NCBI RefSeq assembly: GCF_900100535.1
Contig: NZ_FNDG01000008.1
Coordinates: 186,001 to 250,000, forward strand
DNA length: 64,000 bases
Source: Phytopseudomonas flavescens
GTDB taxonomy: Bacteria; Pseudomonadota; Gammaproteobacteria; Pseudomonadales; Pseudomonadaceae
Direction: 5' to 3'
Part shown: one piece after another, positions 20,089 through 26,953 of the stretch
Numbering within the stretch: position 1 is the stretch's first letter
How the letters are laid out: each line of letters opens with the position of its first letter
Notes under the pieces: model-generated
Told to the model about the DNA's origin: nothing
Seen by the model: only the letters and a program-made list of their open reading frames with translations
Databases searched by the model: none
Translations under genes and position numbers: made by a program

Positions 20089-21459
20089 TCAGCCTTGCTC
20101 CCAGCGTTTCATCTTCTGCACCAGGGTGGCCTGGCTCAAGCCGAGCACGCGGGCGGCTTCGCGGGTGGTCTTGTGCCGCACCAGGGCGTTGCGGATCAGC
20201 CGGCGCTCGAGCTGTTCGACCTGCTTGCGCAACGGCAGCAGGCTGTCGTCACTGGCGTCCCGTTCACTGCTGCGCATCTCTTCGGGCAGGTCGAAGAGTT
20301 CGACGGCAGCACCGCTGCAGGTGACCACCAGGCGCTCGACCAGATTGATCAGTTCGCGGATGTTGCCCGACCAGGAATAGTCGGTCAGCGCGTCCAGGGC
20401 CTCCAGCCCCCACTCGAGCTCGCGCCCGTAGCGCTGATTGAATTCGGCCAGGTAGAAGTCGAGCAGCGGCTGGATTTCCTCGCGCCGCTCACGCAGTGCC
20501 GGAATGTGGATGGGTACCACGTTGAGCCGGTAATAGAGATCGGCGCGAAAACGCCCTTCGCCGACCATGGCGCGCAGGTCATGGTGGGTGGCGGTGACGA
20601 TACGTACGTCCACCTCCTTCAGTTCCAGGCCGCCGACCGGAATGAAACGACTTTCCTCGATGACCTTGAGCAACTTCACCTGCAAGGCCAGCGGCAGGTC
20701 GCCGATCTCGTCGAGAAATACCGTGCCGTGGTGCGCCAGCTCCAGCAGGCCGCGCTTGCCCTTGCTGCCGGCGCCGGTAAAAGCCCCGGGCACGTAGCCG
20801 AACAGCTCCGCCTCGATCAGGTTTTCCGGCAAGGCACCGCAGTTCAGCGCCAGGAACGGCTGCGCGGCCCGTGGGCTGCTCTTGTGGATGTACTGGGCGA
20901 TCAGCGTCTTGCCCACACCGGTCTCGCCCTGCAGCAGCACCTTCACATCACTGGCGGCGACCTGGCGGGCCTGAGCGAATACCCGCCCGGATGCCGGGTG
21001 ATCGGCCACCGGTGAAGCGTCGAGCAGATCGTCGCGCTGGCCGGCATGCAGGCGCGCGGTGCTGTTGCGCAGTTGCTTGAGCTGCTGCAACTCGTCGCGC
21101 TCGTGCTTCATGCGCAGCAATTCGGTCATGTCGCGCACGGTGCTGACCACGTAGCGAACCTGGCCTTCGGCGGTGAAGATCGGCGTGCCACTGACCAGCA
21201 GGCGCTTGCCCTGGCTGACGCTCTGCATCAGCGACAGCGCCCTGCCCTCCTTGAGCACCCGCAGCGACACCGACTGGGAAATCACCCCCTGCTCGACCAG
21301 CGCCTGCATGTGCTGGCCGACCACATCCTCGCTGCGCAGCCCGGTGAGCCGCTCGTAGGCACCGTTGACCTTGAGGGTGATGCCATCGGCATCGGTGATG
21401 TACACGCCATCGTGCAGCGCATCGAGCAGCTCGCGAAAACTGGGATCGTCGAAATCCAT
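20089..21459 (-). CDS. PAS-domain sigma-54-dependent transcriptional activator
   Basis: A 456-residue enhancer-binding protein. It has an N-terminal PAS domain (about 5-115), a short coiled linker, an AAA+ domain with Walker A GETGVGKT, the sigma-54 contact GAFTGA and Walker B VFLDEIGD, and a C-terminal Fis-type helix-turn-helix (TTREAARVLGLSQATL). It has no receiver domain, so it is probably switched by a ligand bound to the PAS domain, not by a kinase. The next gene downstream on the same strand begins with a good sigma-54 promoter and an inverted repeat, so it most likely controls that unit. GGAAAG precedes the ATG. Confidence 0.93.
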   Translation of the reverse strand: MDFDDPSFRELLDALHDGVYITDADGITLKVNGAYERLTGLRSEDVVGQHMQALVEQGVISQSVSLRVLKEGRALSLMQSVSQGKRLLVSGTPIFTAEGQVRYVVSTVRDMTELLRMKHERDELQQLKQLRNSTARLHAGQRDDLLDASPVADHPASGRVFAQARQVAASDVKVLLQGETGVGKTLIAQYIHKSSPRAAQPFLALNCGALPENLIEAELFGYVPGAFTGAGSKGKRGLLELAHHGTVFLDEIGDLPLALQVKLLKVIEESRFIPVGGLELKEVDVRIVTATHHDLRAMVGEGRFRADLYYRLNVVPIHIPALRERREEIQPLLDFYLAEFNQRYGRELEWGLEALDALTDYSWSGNIRELINLVERLVVTCSGAAVELFDLPEEMRSSERDASDDSLLPLRKQVEQLERRLIRNALVRHKTTREAARVLGLSQATLVQKMKRWEQG

Positions 21460-21521
21460 GGGGCTTTCCGGGGGAACGCGGGAGAGCGCAGCAGTCTACC
21501 CGCATGCACTCACCAGGCATA

Positions 21522-21544
21522 AAAAATGGCCGGGAGCCATTTTT
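21522..21544. terminator. AT-rich hairpin ahead of the activator gene
   Basis: AAAAATGGC-CGGGA-GCCATTTTT is a perfect nine-base stem ending in T on both strands, so it can terminate in either direction. A further inverted repeat, GGCCCGC (21560-21566) with GCGGGCC (21586-21592), lies next to it. Confidence 0.65.
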
Positions 21545-21593
21545 AACGTCGCTCGCGACGGCCCGCAGGGTGGCCGCCAAGGATGGCGGGCCA

Positions 21594-21629
21594 TAAAAAA
21601 ACCGCCGCAACCGAGGGTGTGCGGCGGTT
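21594..21629 (-). terminator. Intrinsic terminator of the agt operon
   Basis: Ten-base arms AACCGCCGCA / TGCGGCGGTT on the minus strand with a ten-base loop are followed by seven T. It lies 15 bases beyond the agtD stop. Confidence 0.93.
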
Positions 21630-21644
21630 ACGAAGCGTAGAAAC

Positions 21645-22469
21645 TTATTCGGCCTGAGTGCGCAGCTTCTCGCTACGCCCGCGCAGCCATTCCAGGGTCA
21701 GCAGCAGCAGGATGGAGAAGCCGATCAGCAGGGTCGCGGCAGCGGCGATGGTCGGGCTGAGGTTCTCGCGGATACCGCTGAACATCTGTCGTGGCAGGGT
21801 CACCTGCTCGGGGCCGGCGAGGAACAGGGTGACCACCACCTCATCGAAGGAGGTGGCGAAGGCGAACAGCGCGCCACTGATCACGCCTGGCGCGATCAAC
21901 GGCAGGGTTACCCGGCGGAACGCGGTGATCGGTGAGGCGCCAAGGCTGGCCGCAGCCCGTACCAGGTTGTAGTTGAACCCCTGCAGGGTGGCCGACACGG
22001 TGATGATCACGAACGGCACGCCCAATACCGCGTGCACCACGATCAGCGACAGGTAGCCGTTGGCAAGGCCGAGCGGCGCGAAGAACAGGTAGCTGGCGAC
22101 CCCGACGATCACCACCGGCACTACCATCGGCGAAATCAGCAGGCTCATCACCAGCGCCTTGCCACGGAACTCCGAGCGGGTCAGGCCGATGGCCGCCAGG
22201 GTACCCAGGACCATGGCCAGGATAGTCGCCGCCGGGGCGATGACCAGGCTGTTCTTCAATGCCCGCATCCAGCCGGCCGAGCCGAAGAAGTCCTCGTACC
22301 AGCGCATCGAGAAGCCCTGCATCGGGTAGATCAGGAAGGTGCCGGAGTTGAACGACAGCGGCACGATCACCAGGATCGGCAGCACCAGGAACAGCAACAC
22401 CAGGCCGCAGAGCAGGCGCAGGCCGTAGTACCAGGCGCGCTCCACGGGAGACATGTAAGGGCTCAGCAT
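21645..22469 (-). CDS. agtD: ABC transporter permease AgtD (PotC-like)
   Basis: Second inner-membrane permease of an ABC importer of the polyamine/opine class. The protein has 274 residues with six predicted spans and the EAA-type loop AAASLGASPITAFRRVTLPLIAPG, which docks with the ATPase. Order (ATPase, binding protein, permease, permease), orientation and the adjoining two-component genes match agtABCD-agtRS of P. aeruginosa as I recall it; that system takes up 4-aminobutyrate and 5-aminovalerate. The symbol rests on that synteny. GGAG lies eight bases before the ATG at 22469. Confidence 0.85.
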   Translation of the reverse strand: MLSPYMSPVERAWYYGLRLLCGLVLLFLVLPILVIVPLSFNSGTFLIYPMQGFSMRWYEDFFGSAGWMRALKNSLVIAPAATILAMVLGTLAAIGLTRSEFRGKALVMSLLISPMVVPVVIVGVASYLFFAPLGLANGYLSLIVVHAVLGVPFVIITVSATLQGFNYNLVRAAASLGASPITAFRRVTLPLIAPGVISGALFAFATSFDEVVVTLFLAGPEQVTLPRQMFSGIRENLSPTIAAAATLLIGFSILLLLTLEWLRGRSEKLRTQAE

Positions 22470-22489
22470 TTCTCAATCTCCATTCCATA

Positions 22490-22552
22490 AGCAGGTCGTT
22501 GAAAAACGACCTGCGTTGCCGCTACTTCGCTAACGTTTTTCAATCGCCTGCT
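22490..22552. repeat. Extended palindrome between agtC and agtD
   Basis: AGCAGGTCGTTGAAAAACG and CGTTTTTCAATCGCCTGCT are near-perfect complements (16 of 19). Inside it GCAGGTCGTT-GAAA-AACGACCTGC (22491-22514) is a perfect ten-base stem with a GNRA-type loop. The right end covers the agtC stop codon. GTTGAAAAACG repeats of this kind are scattered through Pseudomonas genomes. Confidence 0.7.
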
Positions 22553-23798
22553 AACCCAGACGCAGACGACCAGCGCCCACCAGCCAGCTGTACACCACGT
22601 AGAGCAGCAGCGTGGCGACCAGCAGCAAACCGCCCAGTGCGGTGGCCATGCCCCAGTTGATGGTGGTGTTGGTGTAGAAGGCGACGAAGTAGCTGACCAT
22701 CTGGTCGCTCGGGCTGCCGAGCAGCGCCGGGGTGATGTAGTAGCCGATGGACAGGATGAACACCAGCAGGCAACCCGCGCCGACGCCGGCCAGGGTCTGC
22801 GGGAAATACACCCGCCAGAAACTGGCGAACGGATGACAGCCGAGGGAGATCGCCGCCCGCATGTAGCTCGGCGAGATGCCCTTCATCACGCTGTAGATCG
22901 GCAGGATCATGAACGGCAGCATGATGTGCACCATGGAGATGTACACGCCGGTACGGTTGAAGACCAGCTCCAGCGGCTGATCGATGAAACCGAGCTTGAT
23001 CAGCGCCGAATTGATCAGCCCGCCCGACTGCAGCAGCACGATCCAGGCGGCGACGCGCACCAGGATCGAGGTCCAGAATGGCAACAGCACCATGATCATC
23101 AGCAGGTTGCCCTGGCGGGTCGGCAGGTTGGCCAGCAGGTAGGCCAGCGGATAGGCCAGCGCCAGGCAGATGGCGGTGATCACCGCGCCCATCCAGAAGG
23201 TGCGGGCGAAGATGTCCAGGTAGATGGCCTGATCCGGCGTGGTCTTGACCACGGCGCCGCTGTCGTCGATGCGGTGATCCAGCGCAGCGAGCAGGTAATA
23301 CGGCGTCCAGGCGCTGGTGTTGCGGCGGATCACCTGCCAATAGGCAGGGTCGCCCCAGCGCTCGTCGAAAGACTCCAGCGCATCCTTGTAGGAGGCCGGC
23401 TCGGCCTCGAACGGCAGTGCACGCCCGGTCTTGGCCAGCAGGCTGCGGTAACCGGCCAGCTCCATGTTCAGGCGCTTGGACAGATCACCCAGCTTCTGCT
23501 GCTCACGGGCCTCGGCCAGATCCAGTGCCAGCGCCTGGTAGACAGCCTCGGCGGGCAGGCCACGGCCGTCCCAGGTGTCGATGGCGGCAACGGTTCTCGG
23601 CATCGAGCCGATCACGTCCGGGTTGTCCACGCTGCGGTTGAGCAGCGCCACGATCGGCACCAGAAAGGTGAGGACGAGAAACAGCACCAGGGGCAGGATC
23701 AATGCCTGGGACTTGAGGCGATTCATCCGCTCGGCACGCGCCAGACGCTGCTTGAGCGAGGGGCCGGCGACCTCTGCATGGGGCACTGCTAGGGCCAT
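22551..23798 (-). CDS. agtC: ABC transporter permease AgtC (PotB-like) with long periplasmic insert
   Basis: A 415-residue permease. The first span (about 30-55) is followed by a soluble stretch of about 140 residues rich in Ala, Asp, Leu and Arg, and then by five more spans. The EAA-type loop is at RAAISLGCHPFASFWRVYFPQTLAG. PotB-class permeases are usually near 280-300 residues, so the insert is the distinctive feature; by topology it lies on the periplasmic side, where it could touch the binding protein. GGAG lies eight bases before the ATG at 23798. Confidence 0.85.
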   Translation of the reverse strand: MALAVPHAEVAGPSLKQRLARAERMNRLKSQALILPLVLFLVLTFLVPIVALLNRSVDNPDVIGSMPRTVAAIDTWDGRGLPAEAVYQALALDLAEAREQQKLGDLSKRLNMELAGYRSLLAKTGRALPFEAEPASYKDALESFDERWGDPAYWQVIRRNTSAWTPYYLLAALDHRIDDSGAVVKTTPDQAIYLDIFARTFWMGAVITAICLALAYPLAYLLANLPTRQGNLLMIMVLLPFWTSILVRVAAWIVLLQSGGLINSALIKLGFIDQPLELVFNRTGVYISMVHIMLPFMILPIYSVMKGISPSYMRAAISLGCHPFASFWRVYFPQTLAGVGAGCLLVFILSIGYYITPALLGSPSDQMVSYFVAFYTNTTINWGMATALGGLLLVATLLLYVVYSWLVGAGRLRLG

Positions 23799-23844
23799 GG
23801 GGCTAACTCCGGTGAAACAGATGAGAAATTCGGGGGAAGAGCCA

Positions 23845-23866
23845 GAGCGCCTGCATGCAGGCGCTC
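23845..23866. other. 22-bp perfect palindrome after agtB
   Basis: GAGCGCCTGCA/TGCAGGCGCTC is fully self-complementary. As RNA it gives a nine-base GC-rich stem closed by four bases. Hairpins at this place, just behind a binding-protein gene, often protect that part of the message so that more binding protein than permease is made. Confidence 0.65.
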
Positions 23867-23904
23867 CTTAACCACAAGGGGTAGTACAGCGAGGGACTCG
23901 GGCC

Positions 23905-24939
23905 TTACTTCGCGGCCCAGGCGTTGAAGCGCTGCTCCAGCACCTCGCCGAAGTCGGCCCAGAAAGTCACGTCCATGGCCACCTGGTTGGCGATGTTCTG
24001 CGGGGCGGTCGGCAGGTCGGCGGCGACCTTGGCGTCCAGCAGGTCGACCGCTTTCGGGTTGACCGGCCCATAGGCGATGTTTTCCGAATAGGTCTTCTGG
24101 TTCTCCGGCTGCAGGGTGTAGGCGATGAATTTCAGGGCCTCGTCCTTGTTCTTCGCGCCTTTCGGGATGGCCCAGGCATCGAAGTCGTAGATGCCACCGT
24201 CCCACACCACTTTCAGGCTGCTGCCCTCTTTCTGGGTGGCGGCGATACGGCCGTTGTAGGCCGAGCTCATGACCACGTCACCGGAAGCGAGATACTGCGG
24301 CGGCTGGGCACCGGCTTCCCACCACTGGATGTAGGGCTTGAGCTCGTCGAGTTTCTTGAACGCGCGCTCCTGGCCGTCCTTGCTCGCCAGCACCTTGTAG
24401 ACGTCTTTCGGCGCGACGCCGTCGGCCATCAGGGCGAACTCGAGGGTGTACTTGGCGCCCTTGCGCAGGCCACGCTTGCCGGGGAATTTCTTCACGTCCC
24501 AGAAATCGGCCCAACTGGTTGGCGCGGTGCTCAGCTTGTCGGCGTTGTAGGCCATGACGGTCGACCAGACGAAGAAGCCGACGCCACACAGGGAGGCGGC
24601 CCCCGGTACCAGGGCTTTCTTGTCGCCGACCACCGCGTAGTCGATCTCTTCGAACAGGTCTTCGTCGCAACCACGTGCCAGCTCGGGCGATTCCACTTCG
24701 ACCAGGTCCCACGACACGCTGTTGGTGTCGACCATGGCCTTGACCTTGGCCATTTCACCGTTGTACTCGCCGGCGATGATCTTGCCGTTGCCTGCCGCTT
24801 CCCACGGCTGGTAGTAGGCCTTGACCTGGGCATCCTTGTTGGCGCCACCAAAGTTGATGACGGTGAGGTTCGCGGCGTGAACCTGTGCAGCGCAGACCAG
24901 CCCCAGTGTCAGCGCGGAAAGGGAGAATAGCTTCGACAT
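23905..24939 (-). CDS. agtB: Periplasmic binding protein AgtB
   Basis: A 344-residue PotD/SBP_bac_8-type binding protein. The signal peptide (LFSLSALTLGLVCAAQVHA, residues 4-22) is followed by the mature start ANLTVINFGGANKDAQ, typical of the family that binds polyamines, opines and omega-amino acids. By homology to P. aeruginosa it would bind 4-aminobutyrate or 5-aminovalerate. The ATG at 24939 gives a proper signal peptide; the in-frame ATG at 24987 would overlap agtA and spoil it. The gene is 44 bases behind agtA. Confidence 0.87.
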   Translation of the reverse strand: MSKLFSLSALTLGLVCAAQVHAANLTVINFGGANKDAQVKAYYQPWEAAGNGKIIAGEYNGEMAKVKAMVDTNSVSWDLVEVESPELARGCDEDLFEEIDYAVVGDKKALVPGAASLCGVGFFVWSTVMAYNADKLSTAPTSWADFWDVKKFPGKRGLRKGAKYTLEFALMADGVAPKDVYKVLASKDGQERAFKKLDELKPYIQWWEAGAQPPQYLASGDVVMSSAYNGRIAATQKEGSSLKVVWDGGIYDFDAWAIPKGAKNKDEALKFIAYTLQPENQKTYSENIAYGPVNPKAVDLLDAKVAADLPTAPQNIANQVAMDVTFWADFGEVLEQRFNAWAAK

Positions 24940-24983
24940 TTTTATGTTGGCTCCAAGTGCTGTGGTAAAGCGCAAAACGCCGA

Positions 24984-26093
24984 TCATTCCGCGGACAGCG
25001 GATCAAGGGCGCGGACGTGCTCGACCTGCCAGCCGAGCGGAATCACGTCGCCGACGGCGAGCGCGGGATCGAGCTCGGCAATCGGCTGTTTGACGAAGAA
25101 ATCGGCCTTGCCACATACCTCCAGGCGAACCCGTACATGGTCACCCAGGTAGATGAACTCCGACACACGACCAGAAAAGCGGTTATCGCAGCCCTCTGCA
25201 GCGGTATTCAGGCGAATGCGCTCGGGGCGAATCGACAGGCTCACCGCATCGCCAGGCTGGCCGACATTGACGGCCAGGGCCCGGACCTTCTCGCCGCGAC
25301 TCAACTGCACGGTGCAGTTGTCACCATTGCGTTCCACCAACTGGCCGGCAAATCGGTTGTTCTCGCCGATGAACTGGGCGACGAAGGTATTGCGCGGCGC
25401 CTCGTAGAGTTCTCGCGGCGGAGCGATCTGCTGGATCTCGCCCTGATGGAACACGGCGACGCGGTCGGACATGGTCAGCGCTTCGCTCTGGTCGTGGGTC
25501 ACGTACACCACGGTCACGCCCAGGCGTTGGTGGATGTGCTTGATTTCCATCTGCATGTGTTCGCGCAGTTGCTTGTCCAGCGCGCCGAGGGGTTCGTCCA
25601 TCAGCACCAATTGCGGCTCGAACACCAGCGCACGGGCCAGGGCCACGCGCTGCTGCTGGCCACCGGAGAGCTGCGCCGGGTAACGACCGGAGAAAGCGTC
25701 GAGCTGAACCATGGACAGCGCACGCTTGACCCGCTCACCGACGTCGGCCTTGCTCATGCCACGCACGCTGAGGGGGAATGCCAGGTTCTCGGCGACGGTC
25801 ATGTGCGGGAACAGTGCGTAGTTCTGGAACACCATGCCGATGTCGCGTTTGTGCGGCGGCACGTTGTTCAGGCGCTTGCCGGCCAGGGTGATCTCCCCGG
25901 CCGTGGGCGTCTCGAAACCGGCCAGCATCATCAGGCTGGTGGTCTTGCCGGAGCCGGACGGCCCGAGCAGGGTCAGGAACTCGCCCTTGCGGATGTCCAG
26001 GTTGAGGTCCTTGACGATCAGGTTCTCGCCGTCGTAGCTCTTTTGCACGCCACGAAAGCTGACCAGGATGTCGCTCGAAGAAGTGTCGCCCAT
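24984..26093 (-). CDS. agtA: ABC transporter ATP-binding protein AgtA
   Basis: A 369-residue PotA-type ATPase. The nucleotide-binding domain (about 8-240) has Walker A GPSGSGKTT, the Q loop, the signature LSGGQQQRVALARAL, Walker B LVLMDEPLGALD and the switch His in VTHDQSEA. A C-terminal TOBE domain (about 270-355) includes SIRPERIRL. It is the first gene of the operon; the operator-like palindrome at 26200 lies about 107 bases upstream. AGGTGCGGTA precedes the ATG. Confidence 0.93.
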   Translation of the reverse strand: MGDTSSSDILVSFRGVQKSYDGENLIVKDLNLDIRKGEFLTLLGPSGSGKTTSLMMLAGFETPTAGEITLAGKRLNNVPPHKRDIGMVFQNYALFPHMTVAENLAFPLSVRGMSKADVGERVKRALSMVQLDAFSGRYPAQLSGGQQQRVALARALVFEPQLVLMDEPLGALDKQLREHMQMEIKHIHQRLGVTVVYVTHDQSEALTMSDRVAVFHQGEIQQIAPPRELYEAPRNTFVAQFIGENNRFAGQLVERNGDNCTVQLSRGEKVRALAVNVGQPGDAVSLSIRPERIRLNTAAEGCDNRFSGRVSEFIYLGDHVRVRLEVCGKADFFVKQPIAELDPALAVGDVIPLGWQVEHVRALDPLSAE

Positions 26094-26174
26094 TACCGCA
26101 CCTGCCTGTTGTTCTACCGTGCCCCAAGACTAGAACCGGCGATAGGAGCTGCAAATCGGGCGTAATGACACTTT

Positions 26175-26217
26175 GCTATAAGGCAGTCGGAAAGGTGTCT
26201 GTAGGGCGATTCCTACA
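26175..26217 (-). promoter_or_regulatory. Candidate agtA promoter with operator TGTAGG-N6-CCTACA
   Basis: A TATAGC box (complement of 26175-26180) would put the start near 26168. A six-base perfect inverted repeat, TGTAGG GCGATT CCTACA (26200-26217), is centred about 40 bases upstream, the position used by class II activators, and the -35 side is otherwise poor (TACAGA). AgtR, encoded directly upstream, is the obvious candidate regulator. Confidence 0.5.
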
Positions 26218-26310
26218 ACGATGTCGCAAATGGACAAGCCTGCGGACAGCGAGCCCGATTCCGTCAGGCAGCATGCCCCGCCAGGGTGTCGTGAACAGAC
26301 AAGAGGCGCA

Positions 26311-26940
26311 TCAGACCAGCTTGTGCTCGACCGCGTAGCGCACCAGGTCGGCGACCGAATTGAGGTTGAGCTTCTGCATCAGGCGCGCTTTATGGGTGCT
26401 GATGGTCTTGCTGCTGAGCGCCAGGTGGGCGGCGATCTCGTTGACGCCCTCACCCTGCACCAGGCGCTCGAATACCGAGAACTCACGTTCGGAAAGCCGC
26501 GCGTGTGGGGGGCGCGAGTCGGTCAGGCCGACCTCGAAGACCATGCGGTCGGCCAGGTCCGGGTCGATGTAACGCCCACCGGCGGCCACCTTGCGGATCG
26601 CGGTGAGCAGCAGGGCCGGGTCGCTGTCCTTGGTGGCATAGCCGGCCGCACCGATCTTCAACGCGCGGGCGGCCATCTGCGCCTCGTCATGCATCGACAG
26701 CACCAGAATCGCCGGCGGCTGGGCCAGGGCGCGAATGCGCGGAATCGCTTCCAGGCCGTTGACGCCGGGCATCGAGATGTCCAGCAAGACCACTTCACAG
26801 GGCGTGTTGCGCAAGGTCTCCAGCAACTGCTCGCCGTTGCTCGCCTCCCCGGCCACTTGCAGGTCACGGGCCATGCCGATCAGTTGCTTGATGCCTTCAC
26901 GGACGATGGTGTGGTCTTCGGCTACCAGTACTCGGATCAC
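26311..26940 (-). CDS. agtR: LuxR/NarL-type response regulator AgtR
   Basis: A 209-residue response regulator with a receiver domain (about 1-118, phospho-acceptor Asp in VVLLDISMPGVNG, conserved Lys in ATKDSD) and a LuxR-type helix-turn-helix (LSEREFSVFERLVQGEGVNEIAAHL onward). The GTG at 26940 is chosen because GGGGGA stands five bases ahead and IRVLVAEDH then begins the receiver; an ATG at 26970 overlaps agtS and adds a non-conserved stretch. It is cotranscribed with agtS, 13 bases away. In P. aeruginosa AgtR is needed for agtABCD expression. Confidence 0.88.
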   Translation of the reverse strand: MIRVLVAEDHTIVREGIKQLIGMARDLQVAGEASNGEQLLETLRNTPCEVVLLDISMPGVNGLEAIPRIRALAQPPAILVLSMHDEAQMAARALKIGAAGYATKDSDPALLLTAIRKVAAGGRYIDPDLADRMVFEVGLTDSRPPHARLSEREFSVFERLVQGEGVNEIAAHLALSSKTISTHKARLMQKLNLNSVADLVRYAVEHKLV

Positions 26941-26953
26941 GTGTTCCCCCTGT

